Assembly (NCBI RefSeq): GCF_900113035.1
Contig: NZ_FONX01000011.1
Location: 1-64,000 of the forward strand
DNA from: Paracidovorax wautersii
GTDB lineage: Bacteria; Pseudomonadota; Gammaproteobacteria; Burkholderiales; Burkholderiaceae_C
DNA: 64,000 nucleotides
Direction of reading: 5' to 3'
The notes under the pieces were generated by a model. That model was given only the letters and a program-made list of their open reading frames with translations, was not told the origin of the DNA and made no database searches. Below, in pieces: positions 25,534 to 35,218 of the stretch. Every line of letters begins with the position of its first letter. Position 1 is the stretch's first letter. Both the position numbers and the translations under genes were made by a program.

Positions 25534-27510
25534 ATGTCAACCGGTATGTTTATTCTGCACTCCAACTATACGCCGGCGGGGGACCAGCCAGAGGCGATCG
25601 CGCGGCTGCTGTCGGACATAGAAGAAGGTGCGACGCACCAGACGCTGAAAGGTATCACCGGCTCAGGTAAGACCTTCACCATGGCCAATGTGATTCATCG
25701 TCTGAAGCGGCCCACGTTGATCTTGGCTCCCAACAAGACGTTGACCGCGCAGCTCTATAGTGAAATGAAGCACTTCTTTCCTGAGAATGCGGTCGAGTAC
25801 TTCGTTTCGTATTACGACTATTTTCAGCCCGAGATCTATATGCCGGGCACCGATCGTTTCATACCGAAGGACTCGGCCATCAATGACCACCTTGAGCGCC
25901 TGCGCCTGTCCACGACCAAATCCTTGATTGAGCGTCGTGACGTGATCGTCGTCGCTTCGGTGTCTTCAATCTACGGCCTGGGTGATCCAGATGCATATCG
26001 AGCGCTACAGATCGCTCTGTCCCCTGGGGTCAAACTAAACCAGAGAGAGCTAATTCGTCGCTTGGCTTTGCTGCAATATGATCGCACGGAGCGTACGCTC
26101 AAGCGTGCAACGTTCCGCGTCCAAGGTGATGTGATTGACATTTTCCCCGCTGATTCCGAGTACAGGGCGGTTCGGGTGGAACTGTTGGATGACACTGTTG
26201 CGTCTGTCCAATGGATGGACCCTGTTACTGGCAAGACGTTGGGAGAGATAGACCATTATTTGGTTTCGCCAAAAACGCTTTTCGCACCGCCCACGAACAA
26301 AATAGATTCTGCATCCAAAAAGATACTCGCTGATATGGAAGAGCGGGTTGCCGAGCTGAACAGGAATAATCGCTTGGTCGAGGCAAACAGACTGTACGAG
26401 CGGATCACGCATGACGTGGAAATGATGCGCGAGGTCGGCTATTGCTCGGGGATGGAGAATTATTCCTGCTACTTCAGCGACCGAGACGCAGCTTCTCCTC
26501 CGATCACGTTGCTGGATTATTTGCCGAAAGACGGGCTGCTGTTCGTCGATGAATCTCATGTCATGGTGCCACAGATATCCGCAATGTACCGGGGGGATCA
26601 GGCGCGCAAGGACACGCTGATCGATTACGGGTTCCGTTTGCCTTCATCGAAGAACAACCGGCCATTGAACTTTGACGAGTTCGAGAAGGTCAAGCCTCAG
26701 ACCATCTTTGTTTCCGCTACTCCGGGCGACTACGAGCTGAGGGTGTCGAAAGGCAGGGTTGTCGAACAGGTTATCAGGCCAACGGGACTGCTTGACCCCA
26801 AGGTTGAAGTGCGGAAAGCGGATGGATACATAGATGACCTGCTTGCCGAAATATCGAAGTGCGTGAAGAGAAAGAATCGAGTGCTTGTGACTACGCTGAC
26901 GAAGGTCAGTGCAGAAGAGCTAACGGATTTCTTGACGGACAACGGGATTCGAGCGCGCTACATGCATTCGGACATAAAAGCGGAGGATCGTGTTGAGATC
27001 ATCAATGGCCTGCGCGCAGGAGAGTTCGATGTTTTGATTGGGATTAGTCTTTTGCGCGAAGGGCTGGATATTCCAGAGGCATCATTGGTTGCCATTCTCG
27101 ATGCAGACCGTGCAGGGTTCTTGCGTTCGGCCCATGCGCTCATTCAGATGATCGGTCGAGTCGCTCGGAATGAAAACGGCAAGGCGATCTTGTACGCCGA
27201 CGCGGTGACGCCGGCGATGAAGCAGGCGATCGATGAGACCAATAGGCGCAGGCAGCTTCAAATTGCCTTTAACGAGGAAAATGGGATTTCTCCAGCCTCG
27301 TCTGTGCGAAAACTAGCAGGGGAAGAGACGAATACGGAGGAGCCCACCGTTCATTCCGAGGCTTTCTGCGAGAACTTGTCCGACCTTTGCGATCAGATCA
27401 CTGCCAAGGAACAGCAGCTACTCGAATTTACCGATACCGGTGACGAGCAGCGCGTCGAAGACATTCGTCATCAGTTGGATGGGTTGTACCGGCAATTCAT
27501 TTACATCTAA
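25534..27510 (+). CDS. uvrB: UvrB excinuclease subunit, accessory copy on the ICE
   Basis: 658 residues, near the normal 670. Walker A is GITGSGKTFTMANVI. The beta-hairpin region is EYFVSYYDYFQPEIYMPGTD. Helicase motifs include SVSSIYGLGDP, LFVDESHVMVPQI, FVSATPGDYE, LREGLDIPEASLV and QMIGRVARN. A C-terminal UVR motif (residues about 620-655) would contact UvrC. UvrB verifies damage handed over by UvrA and loads UvrC. Base composition is lower in GC than the backbone. A chromosomal uvrB is presumably present elsewhere, so this is an extra copy. Confidence 0.96.
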   Translation: MSTGMFILHSNYTPAGDQPEAIARLLSDIEEGATHQTLKGITGSGKTFTMANVIHRLKRPTLILAPNKTLTAQLYSEMKHFFPENAVEYFVSYYDYFQPEIYMPGTDRFIPKDSAINDHLERLRLSTTKSLIERRDVIVVASVSSIYGLGDPDAYRALQIALSPGVKLNQRELIRRLALLQYDRTERTLKRATFRVQGDVIDIFPADSEYRAVRVELLDDTVASVQWMDPVTGKTLGEIDHYLVSPKTLFAPPTNKIDSASKKILADMEERVAELNRNNRLVEANRLYERITHDVEMMREVGYCSGMENYSCYFSDRDAASPPITLLDYLPKDGLLFVDESHVMVPQISAMYRGDQARKDTLIDYGFRLPSSKNNRPLNFDEFEKVKPQTIFVSATPGDYELRVSKGRVVEQVIRPTGLLDPKVEVRKADGYIDDLLAEISKCVKRKNRVLVTTLTKVSAEELTDFLTDNGIRARYMHSDIKAEDRVEIINGLRAGEFDVLIGISLLREGLDIPEASLVAILDADRAGFLRSAHALIQMIGRVARNENGKAILYADAVTPAMKQAIDETNRRRQLQIAFNEENGISPASSVRKLAGEETNTEEPTVHSEAFCENLSDLCDQITAKEQQLLEFTDTGDEQRVEDIRHQLDGLYRQFIYI

Positions 27511-27660
27511 TCGTTCGCCGGCATTGAGTTGCATGGCCGACCGATCTGCACCTGGGGCAAGCGGGCAGACGGTCGGCTCATCATTCAACCGGAGGGGTGA
27601 GCCGCCGAGGCTCAGTGCCCCGCTTTCCAAGGTGTGTGCCCTACAGCGTCTTGCGACGTG

Positions 27661-28566
27661 TCAGCGCAAAGCTGGCAACGATCCAACGGCGACCAGCATT
27701 TCATCAAATACCGCTCGAACCCTTCCCGGAATGGGGCCACGCTGAGGCCGATAGACGTACAACCCCCATGCCGGAGGTTCTTCGTTCTCCAGCACTCGCA
27801 CGAGCTTCCCGCTGGCAATGTAGGGGGCGGCCATGTAGTCCGCCAGTTGCGCGAACGCGATCCCGGCCAGCGCCGCTCCCATTTCCATGTCGGCATTGTC
27901 TGCGACGAGAGTGGGTGCGGTAGGTGTCCACTGGCGTCCCGCCTTGAAGTGCCAAGGCCAGGGACGGCCGGTATTGATATCCAAGGCCACGGTAACTGGC
28001 AGGCTGCTTAGCGCATCGATGTTTGCAGGTACGCCCACTTTCTTGATCAGGCGCGGAGCGGCAACGATGGGGAGTCTCATGTCGGCGGCCTTGCGTGCGA
28101 CGAAGCGGCTATCGCGCATGAATCCGACCCTGATCCCGACGTCAATCCCTTCGTCAACCGTATTGCTGATGCGATCGGACAGGCGCACATCCAGCGTGAT
28201 GCCGGGATGGCGCGCGGCCACGCGCTCCAGTGCCGGTAGCACCGCTCTGGTGCCCAAGCTGTGCGGTGCGGTGATGCGAACCGTACCGGACAGAGAGGCC
28301 TGCTGGTCGGAGCCAGGCGTTCGCCACAGATCCTCGAACCGCTCCAATGCGGGGCGCACTTGGTCTAGCAGCCCTTCGCCGAAGGCGGTGATGCGCACCT
28401 GGCGCGTGCTTCGATGAAACAACACCTCGCCGTAGTGTTGCTCCAGTTGCTGGATGGCACGGGTTACACCTTGCGGAGAAGTCCCCAGCCGGACGGCCGC
28501 ATCGCGAAAACTGCTGCTTTCGGCCGCCACCCGAAAGATGCGCAGTAGTTCCATTTCCTTGTTCAT
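27661..28566 (-). CDS. LysR-family transcriptional regulator
   Basis: 301 residues. HTH: MELLRIFRVAAESSSFRDAA, VRLGTSPQGVTRAIQQLEQH. The effector domain includes LDVRLSDRISNTVDEGIDVGIRVGFMRDSR. It is divergent from the NTF2/GNAT/nitrilase operon across a 154-base gap with inverted repeats, the standard arrangement for a LysR regulator controlling its neighbour. The effector is unknown. Confidence 0.9.
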   Translation of the reverse strand: MNKEMELLRIFRVAAESSSFRDAAVRLGTSPQGVTRAIQQLEQHYGEVLFHRSTRQVRITAFGEGLLDQVRPALERFEDLWRTPGSDQQASLSGTVRITAPHSLGTRAVLPALERVAARHPGITLDVRLSDRISNTVDEGIDVGIRVGFMRDSRFVARKAADMRLPIVAAPRLIKKVGVPANIDALSSLPVTVALDINTGRPWPWHFKAGRQWTPTAPTLVADNADMEMGAALAGIAFAQLADYMAAPYIASGKLVRVLENEEPPAWGLYVYRPQRGPIPGRVRAVFDEMLVAVGSLPALR

Positions 28567-28605
28567 GACGCACGCCTTATGGCCGATTTCGCTGCTCGTT
28601 GATTG

Positions 28606-28642
28606 TTCCAGATTGTGGAATTATAAAATCGCAACAATTCCA
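28606..28642. promoter_or_regulatory. Probable LysR operator between divergent lysR and NTF2-like gene
   Basis: TTCCA-GATTG-TGGAA (28606-28620) is an inverted repeat. A third TTCCA half-site lies at 28638-28642 after TTATAAAATC. The cluster sits in the lysR/NTF2 gap and covers the AT-rich promoter region. Multiple half-sites are typical of LysR operators. Confidence 0.55.
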
Positions 28643-28720
28643 TATACAAGGGAGGCGCGGTTGCCCAGACTGACAACACCCCGGAATGCTCCGCTCCGAA
28701 CAACCCAATAAGGAACGCGA

Positions 28721-29128
28721 ATGAACGCTGCGACTCTCATCACTGCCTACTACGACGCCTTCAACCGCGGTGACCGCGAGGCCATGCTGTCAATGTTGAC
28801 CGATGACGTCGCGCACGACTTGAACCAGGGCGCTCGTGAGGTCGGTCGCGAAGCCTTCCGCGCCTTCCTGCAGCGCATGGACCGCTGCTATGGCGAGCAA
28901 CTGCGCGGGATCGTGGTGATGGTCAGCGCCGACGGCCTGTGTGCAGGCGCGGAGTACGTGGTGCATGGCGAATACAAGGTCACGGACGACGGGCTGCCGG
29001 AAGCCCAGGGCCAGCGCTACGTGCTGCCGGGCGGCGCGTTCTTCGAGATCCGCGATGGCAAGATCGCTCGTGTCACCAACTACTACAACCTCGGCGACTG
29101 GATCGCACAGGTTGGAGGGGACGCCTGA
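28721..29128 (+). CDS. NTF2-like (SnoaL/ketosteroid-isomerase fold) protein
   Basis: 135 residues: MNAATLITAYYDAFNRGDRE, AMLSMLTDDVAHDLNQGARE, VGREAFRAFLQRMDRCY, FFEIRDGKIARVTNYYNLGDW. This is the classic NTF2 cone fold with a small hydrophobic pocket; family members are isomerases, hydrolases or binding proteins. It is the first gene of a three-gene operon with a GNAT protein and a nitrilase-like amidase, so it may bind or modify the same small molecule. The substrate is unknown. Confidence 0.85.
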   Translation: MNAATLITAYYDAFNRGDREAMLSMLTDDVAHDLNQGAREVGREAFRAFLQRMDRCYGEQLRGIVVMVSADGLCAGAEYVVHGEYKVTDDGLPEAQGQRYVLPGGAFFEIRDGKIARVTNYYNLGDWIAQVGGDA

Positions 29129-29129
29129 A

Positions 29130-29738
29130 ATGACCAGCGACGTGCAGGTGCTGGTTCATCGTGGTCCGGACATTGCCGAATGGTTCGATGCCGTGGCAGG
29201 CCTGCGGGCGAGCGTCTTCCGCAGCTTTCCTTACCTGTACGAGGGCGACACCGAATACGAGAAGCACTACCTCGCTATGTACGCCCGTTCGGCAGACAGC
29301 CTGCTGGTACTCGCGCTCGCTGATGACGTGGTCGTGGGTGCGTCCACGGGATTGCCGCTCGGCGATGCGGAGCCGGCCTTCCAGGTGCCGTTCGCCGATC
29401 GAGGAATCCCGATGGAGGCAGTGTTTTACTGCGGCGAATCAGTCCTGCTCCCGGCCTTCCGGGGCCTTGGCCTGGGCCATCGCTTCTTTGACGAACGCGA
29501 AGCGCATGCCCGTTCGTTGGGCGGCATGCAGTGGACATCGTTCGCGTCGGTGGATCGAGCAGACGACGATCCCCGGCGTCCTTCCAACTACCGCAGTAAT
29601 GATCCCTTCTGGATCCGTCGTGGCTACGTGCGGCAGTCGGACATGAAGGTTACGCTGCCCTGGAAACAGGTGGGTGAGCCGAGCGAAACCGAGCAGACGC
29701 TCACGATGTGGCTGCGCTCCCTGGAGAACGCGAAATGA
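29130..29738 (+). CDS. GNAT-family N-acetyltransferase
   Basis: 202 residues beginning one base after the NTF2-like stop. The acetyl-CoA-binding core is visible as VFYCGESVLLPAFRGLGLGH (the R/Q-x-x-G-x-G/A motif reads RGLGLGH), followed by RFFDEREAHARSLG. It ends with the WLRSLENAK helix and overlaps the next gene by ATGA. GNAT enzymes acetylate amines. Pairing with an amidase suggests modification of an amine or amide compound, but no substrate can be read. Confidence 0.85.
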   Translation: MTSDVQVLVHRGPDIAEWFDAVAGLRASVFRSFPYLYEGDTEYEKHYLAMYARSADSLLVLALADDVVVGASTGLPLGDAEPAFQVPFADRGIPMEAVFYCGESVLLPAFRGLGLGHRFFDEREAHARSLGGMQWTSFASVDRADDDPRRPSNYRSNDPFWIRRGYVRQSDMKVTLPWKQVGEPSETEQTLTMWLRSLENAK

Positions 29739-30625
29739 AAGTAGCAGTTGCGAAATACGCAGTGGGTCAGCCCACGGGCTTCGAGGCATTCGCAGCGCGG
29801 CAGCGGCGGGTTCTGGAGGAGGCGAGCCGTGCCGGAGCGGAACTGGCCGTGTTGCCAGAATATCTGTCCCTCGAACTGGCTGCGATGTTCGAGCCTGGCA
29901 TCCGCCAGGATTTCAACGCCTCGCTGGCCGCGCTGCAGGCCTTGCAGCCTGCGTGGCTGGCCCTGTACACCGACCTGGCGCGCGAGCTGCGCATGACCAT
30001 TCAGGCCGGTACGTTCTTGACCCGGGTTGGACCGGATCGCTATCGCAACCGGGCGTGGTGGTTTGCGCCGGACGGCACGCGTGACTACCAGGACAAATTG
30101 CAGTTGACGGGGTTCGAGAAAGACACTGGCGTCATCGAGGGGGGCGACGAACTCAAAGTGTTCGACCTGAATGGCGTGCGTGCCGGCATCGCTGTCTGCT
30201 ACGACAGTGAGTTTCCATTGCCCGTGCGAGCCCAGCGAGAGGCGGGTGCACGCCTGCTGTTGGTCCCGAGCTGTACGGACACGAGGGCAGGTGCAACCCG
30301 GGTTCGTGTGGGCTGCATGGCGCGGGCACTGGAGAACCGGATGTTCGTCGCACAGGCCGTGACGACCGGAGCTGCTGACTGGAGTCCGGCGCTGGACACG
30401 AACACTGGCGAGGCCACGATCTATGCACCCATGGATCGTGGATTCCCCGAGGATGGCATTCTCGCGACTACTTGCGGCACGCAGACATGGGCGATCGGTG
30501 ATCTTGACGTTGAAGCACTCGAACGAAACCAAGAACAGGCCCAGGTTGCGGTCGATCGTGACTGGGACGGACAGATGTTGCCTGCACTGCGGAAAGCTCG
30601 ACACTCGGGTCATCAGGTCGCCTAG
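29735..30625 (+). CDS. Carbon-nitrogen hydrolase (nitrilase superfamily)
   Basis: 296 residues from MKVAVAKYAVGQP. The Glu-Lys-Cys triad is visible: Glu in LAVLPEYLSLELA, Lys in DYQDKLQLTGFEKD, and Cys in RAGIAVCYDSEFPLPVRA. This class hydrolyses amides or N-carbamoyl compounds, less often nitriles. It is the last gene of the LysR-linked operon. Some 40 bases after its stop the frm promoter module begins. Confidence 0.9.
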   Translation: MKVAVAKYAVGQPTGFEAFAARQRRVLEEASRAGAELAVLPEYLSLELAAMFEPGIRQDFNASLAALQALQPAWLALYTDLARELRMTIQAGTFLTRVGPDRYRNRAWWFAPDGTRDYQDKLQLTGFEKDTGVIEGGDELKVFDLNGVRAGIAVCYDSEFPLPVRAQREAGARLLLVPSCTDTRAGATRVRVGCMARALENRMFVAQAVTTGAADWSPALDTNTGEATIYAPMDRGFPEDGILATTCGTQTWAIGDLDVEALERNQEQAQVAVDRDWDGQMLPALRKARHSGHQVA

Positions 30626-30665
30626 CCGGTCTCATCTTGATAGCTTCAACTCGATGAGTCGGCTT

Positions 30666-30732
30666 AGATAGGTCATATCTATCTGCGCATAGATTTTTCC
30701 AGTTTGACCAGTTTTGAACTTGCCCCGATGCT
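30666..30732 (+). promoter_or_regulatory. Upstream frm promoter with activator-site module shared with fdhA
   Basis: AGATAG (30666-30671), 7 bases, CTATCT (30679-30684) continuing GCGCATAGAT, then TTTTCCAGT, TTGACC (-35, 30704-30709), 17 bases, GATGCT (-10, 30727-30732). Architecture and spacings equal those upstream of fdhA; conserved bases continue downstream (TGARCTTG, CCGATGCTGTC). Half-sites ending nine bases before the -35 are where an activator such as a LysR protein would bind. Confidence 0.75.
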
Positions 30733-30851
30733 GTCGATACATGCAAGAAATATTCATTGATTTGAATGTTTTGCGCTTCTTGGGAACAAACCTGTACTAG
30801 CCTGTAAGAGTGCTCGAAGAGCACAGAATTTGTGGCAAAGTTCGGCCGCAT

Positions 30852-30876
30852 ATACTATGGGGGAGTATTGTATAAT
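30852..30876 (+). promoter_or_regulatory. FrmR operator over the proximal frm promoter
   Basis: ATACTATGGGGGAGTATTGT followed by AT has a central G tract flanked by AT-rich inverted arms (ATACT / AGTAT). This is the established form of CsoR/RcnR/FrmR operators. It overlaps TATAAT (30871-30876), 32 bases before the frmR start, so bound FrmR would block this promoter. No good -35 is visible at 17 bases. Confidence 0.8.
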
Positions 30877-30907
30877 GCGGCGGTGTACCCAAGTAGAGAG
30901 GTGTTCG

Positions 30908-31183
30908 ATGCCACACAGTCCGGAAGAAAAGAAGCAAGCACTGACGCGCATCCGGCGCATCAAAGGTCAGGTAGCGACTCTTGAGCAAGCGCTTGATGCA
31001 GGTGCGGAATGCCCTGCAATTCTTCAGCAGCTTGCGGCCGTTCGTGGGGCAGTCAACGGATTGATGGCAACCGTTCTGGAGAGCTATCTGCGGGAAGAAT
31101 TTCCCAGTAGCGAAATCAGGAGCGATTCGCAGAACAAGTCCATTGACGAGACCATCTCTATCGTCCGCTCCTATCTGCGATAG
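30908..31183 (+). CDS. frmR: FrmR formaldehyde-responsive repressor (CsoR/RcnR family), Tyr at position 60
   Basis: 91 residues from MPHSPEEKKQALTRIRRIKG, with AGAGAGGTG upstream; a longer frame to 30830 would include the operator and is rejected. All-helical CsoR/RcnR fold. Pro2 and Cys35 (GAECPAILQQ), which formaldehyde crosslinks in E. coli FrmR, are present. His3 and Glu64 are present too. Position 60, His in E. coli and Salmonella FrmR, is Tyr (LESYLREE), so the metal site seen in Salmonella FrmR looks incomplete. It is first in the frm operon and probably autoregulated. Confidence 0.93.
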   Translation: MPHSPEEKKQALTRIRRIKGQVATLEQALDAGAECPAILQQLAAVRGAVNGLMATVLESYLREEFPSSEIRSDSQNKSIDETISIVRSYLR

Positions 31184-31218
31184 AGGCACCAGGGTGCCCT
31201 CGGTGAGGGCAAATTTAG

Positions 31219-32352
<1,134 letters not shown>

Positions 32353-32395
32353 TCACTCACTATCCATTCAACACCAACCACCAAGGAAATTAACC

Positions 32396-32794
32396 ATGTC
32401 CAATCCTGTCATTTCCGGCGACGGCATCTTCTCGCACGTCTTCATCGGCGCCGCCGACGTCCAGAAGTCGGCCGCGTTCTATGACGCCGCTCTGGGTGCT
32501 CTCGGCATCAAGAACCTCGGTCCTTTCGGCAACGGATGGGTGCTTTTCGGTCGCGAAAAGCCGGCTTTCATCATCGCCCGTCCGGGCAATGGTGAAGCGC
32601 CTTCCAGCAACGGCGTGACGGTCGGCTTTGCGGCCGCCACTCCCGCCGAAGTGGATGCCTTCCACGCCGCCGGCCTTGCCGCAGGCGGCACCGACGAGGG
32701 CCAGCCTGGCCCGCGTGGCCACCTGCCGGGTGCCTATGCGGCCTACCTGCGTGATCCGGCGGGCAACAAGGTTTGCTCGTACACCTTCGTCTGA
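32396..32794 (+). CDS. VOC-superfamily (glyoxalase/bleomycin-resistance fold) protein
   Basis: 132 residues with two beta-alpha-beta-beta-beta units: FSHVFIGAADVQKSAAFYDA, ALGALGIKNLGPFGNGWVLF, then GHLPGAYAAYLRDPAGNKVC. Metal-binding His and Glu positions of VOC enzymes are only partly evident, so whether it is an enzyme is open. Its position directly after frmA, 43 bases downstream, suggests a role with glutathione-aldehyde adducts. The linkage of a VOC gene with frmA is seen here; substrate is inferred. Confidence 0.85.
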   Translation: MSNPVISGDGIFSHVFIGAADVQKSAAFYDAALGALGIKNLGPFGNGWVLFGREKPAFIIARPGNGEAPSSNGVTVGFAAATPAEVDAFHAAGLAAGGTDEGQPGPRGHLPGAYAAYLRDPAGNKVCSYTFV

Positions 32795-32896
32795 AAGCTA
32801 GGAAGCTGAGGGCGTTCTGAAAGGGCCAGCACAAGCCTCTACACGGCGAGCCTATTAGACGGACCGTGTAGAGCGGTGCCCGCTCATGAAGATCGG

Positions 32897-32929
32897 CCCG
32901 CAGCCATGTGCGAAACGCATGGCTGCGGG
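32897..32929 (+). terminator. Strong hairpin between VOC and DUF3422 genes
   Basis: CCCGCAGCCATG and CATGGCTGCGGG form a perfect 12-bp stem around a 9-base loop, followed by CATTTGCTTTG. It may attenuate transcription so that frmR-frmA-VOC is expressed more than the downstream genes. Confidence 0.6.
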
Positions 32930-32976
32930 CATTTGCTTTGAAGCGTGTTTTTCAACCAAGAAGAAATGAGGTCGTT

Positions 32977-34311
32977 ATGAAAGAGCCGGCCAACATCAAT
33001 ACGACGACCGTACAACCCACCCCGACCGCCACCGTGTACGGCATGCCGGCCTATACCGATCGTGCTGCCGCCGTGGGTGAAGTGCACGCGCGCCCGCATC
33101 TCTTGATTCAGGCCCCCCGCGGCATATTGCAGCTCGCTTTCATGACCGAAGGCGACCAGGCCAGGGATCAGATGGCGATGAGCGAGTTGTCTCATCGCTT
33201 CGGCGTTGCCGAACCCGACCATACTACGCCGCTCCACGGCGTGACATGGGATGAAGGAGACCTGCACTGCGAAAAGCACACCGAGTTCTCGACGTATCTC
33301 TGGTGCGCTTCGCTGGATTCCGAGACGGGAGAGCCGTGCGGCGAAAATCCGTTCAAGCATGGATTTGTTCCTCCCGGCCCGGTCGTATCCGGCATCCGTT
33401 TGAGACTTCTTCCGTGGACGCCGGAAACGGAGAAGGAGGTCGATCGCTTCGATCCTGCCAGCCTGTGCTACTCGCTGGTGGAGAACGGCTCTGCCGCCAT
33501 CCTGACCGACTTTCGACAGGATGAGGATGGCCTGACGCAGATCCTCGTCCTGGCCCGCGATTTGACCCCGGCGCGGGCGGGTGCGCTGGCTCAACGTCTG
33601 CTGGAGATCGAGACTTACCGCACCTTGGCGTTGCTGTCCCTGCCGTTGACACGATCGATGACGTCGGAACTGCGACGCATGGAGTCGCGCCTTGCGGCGA
33701 TCACCGACGAGATGTGTACGAGCTTGGTGGAACGGCGCGACAGCGACGTGCTGCTGTCCGAATTGACCGGCCTGGCTGCCGAGCTGGAAGCTGGCGTTGC
33801 GGCGAATCTCTATCGCTTCGGCGCCAGCCGTGCCTACTACGAGATCGTCGAGGAAAGGCTGGCAGCGCTTTCGGAAGAGGCCGTATCCGGGTACTGCACC
33901 TGGGCGGATTTCCTGCAGCGTCGCATCGCTCCCGCCATGCGGACATGCCAATCCGTAAAGGAGCGCCAGACCAAGCTCTCCGACAAGCTGACCCGGGCCA
34001 TCGCGTTGCTGCGTTCCTGGATCGACGTCGAGCTTGAACGCCAGAACCGCGATCTGCTTGCGTCGATGAACAACCGGGCCAAGATGCAATTGCGCCTTCA
34101 GCAAACCGTCGAAGGCCTGTCGGTCGCGGCAATTTCTTATTACGTCGTGAGTCTTCTCGGCTATTTGCTCAAGGGCATTCCGATGGTTCACGACAGCGTG
34201 GCGCCGGTGATGGCGGTTCTGGTGCCTGCGGTGATGCTGACGATCTGGTGGATCGTGCGCAGGATCAGACACGCCCACGGCGACACGGCAGCGGAAGAGA
34301 AATCTTCCTGA
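32977..34311 (+). CDS. DUF3422 family membrane-anchored protein
   Basis: 444 residues. The N-terminal domain has AVGEVHARPHLLIQAPRGIL. A long helical middle follows, with coiled-coil character (about 220-390: ELRRMESRLAAITDEMCTSL and later LERQNRDLLASMNNRAKMQL). Two C-terminal transmembrane helices (about 395-418 and 424-440) end in RRIRHAHGD. The soluble part is predicted cytoplasmic. DUF3422 has no established function. Being embedded between frmA and frmB is the main clue, and suggests a part in the formaldehyde response. Confidence 0.88.
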   Translation: MKEPANINTTTVQPTPTATVYGMPAYTDRAAAVGEVHARPHLLIQAPRGILQLAFMTEGDQARDQMAMSELSHRFGVAEPDHTTPLHGVTWDEGDLHCEKHTEFSTYLWCASLDSETGEPCGENPFKHGFVPPGPVVSGIRLRLLPWTPETEKEVDRFDPASLCYSLVENGSAAILTDFRQDEDGLTQILVLARDLTPARAGALAQRLLEIETYRTLALLSLPLTRSMTSELRRMESRLAAITDEMCTSLVERRDSDVLLSELTGLAAELEAGVAANLYRFGASRAYYEIVEERLAALSEEAVSGYCTWADFLQRRIAPAMRTCQSVKERQTKLSDKLTRAIALLRSWIDVELERQNRDLLASMNNRAKMQLRLQQTVEGLSVAAISYYVVSLLGYLLKGIPMVHDSVAPVMAVLVPAVMLTIWWIVRRIRHAHGDTAAEEKSS

Positions 34312-34369
34312 CGAGCTGCCGTCCTGGCGCGCGAGAGCTGCGCCGTTCCTTTGAACATAGGAGAACACC

Positions 34370-35200
34370 ATGGAACGCATCGAACATCACGCCAGCTTTG
34401 ATGGTTGGCAGGACGTTTATCAGCATGAATCCACGACGCTCGGTTGCACGATGAAAGTCGGCGTCTATCTGCCTCCGCAGGCACAGCACGGCAAGGTGCC
34501 GGTGCTGTACTGGCTTTCAGGCCTCACCTGCACCGAGCAGAACTTCATCACCAAGTCCGCCGTCCAGCGCTACGCAGCCGAACATGGCATTGCCGTCGTC
34601 GCGCCCGATAGCAGCGCTCGCGGCGAAGGCGTTGCCGACGATCCCGCCTATGACCTCGGACAGGGGGCAGGTTTCTACGTCAACGCCACGCAGGAACCCT
34701 GGGCTGCGAATCATCGGATGTATGACTACGTGGTGCAGGAACTACCGGCGCTGATCGAGGCCCACTTTCCCGTGACAGCGGAGCGGAGCATCAGCGGCCA
34801 TTCCATGGGGGGACACGGTGCTCTGGTCATCGCCCTGCGCAACCCGGGCCGTTATCGAAGCGTCTCGGCCTTCTCGCCCATCGTCGCGCCCACCCAGGTT
34901 CCCTGGGGACACAAGGCCTTCGAGGCGTACCTGGGCAGCGACCGGGAGGCGTGGAAGCAGTACGACACCGTGGAGCTGATTCGCACCGTGCAGGAGCGTC
35001 TGCCGCTGCTGGTGGATCAGGGTTTGGGCGACGAGTTCCTGGAGAGTCAGCTTCAGCCCGATCTGCTGCGCAAGGCCTGCGACGAGACGGGGCACCCGCT
35101 CACGTTGAATCTGCGCCCAGGCTACGACCACAGCTACTACTTCATTGCCAGTTTCATTGGCGAGCATATGGCACACCACGCATCGGCGCTGAAACGCTGA
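34370..35200 (+). CDS. frmB: S-formylglutathione hydrolase
   Basis: 276 residues, normal length. Alpha/beta-hydrolase fold with the nucleophile Ser in SISGHSMGGHGALV, the Asp in GDEFLESQLQPDLL region and the His in RPGYDHSYYFIASFIGEH. The signature YWLSGLTCTEQNFITKSAVQ is characteristic of the family. It releases formate and glutathione from S-formylglutathione, completing the pathway begun by FrmA. The ATG is preceded by ATAGGAG. Confidence 0.97.
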   Translation: MERIEHHASFDGWQDVYQHESTTLGCTMKVGVYLPPQAQHGKVPVLYWLSGLTCTEQNFITKSAVQRYAAEHGIAVVAPDSSARGEGVADDPAYDLGQGAGFYVNATQEPWAANHRMYDYVVQELPALIEAHFPVTAERSISGHSMGGHGALVIALRNPGRYRSVSAFSPIVAPTQVPWGHKAFEAYLGSDREAWKQYDTVELIRTVQERLPLLVDQGLGDEFLESQLQPDLLRKACDETGHPLTLNLRPGYDHSYYFIASFIGEHMAHHASALKR

Positions 35201-35218
35201 GAGAGAGGAGATCAGGTC

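Noticed and set aside
21787-30712. Similar sequences in inverted orientation at 21787-21850 and 30650-30712, first read as ends of an 8.9-kb transposon
   Set aside because: Each contains a well-spaced promoter pointing at its own formaldehyde gene, with the same orientation relative to that gene. There is no target duplication and no transposase spanning the interval, so a shared promoter explains them better.
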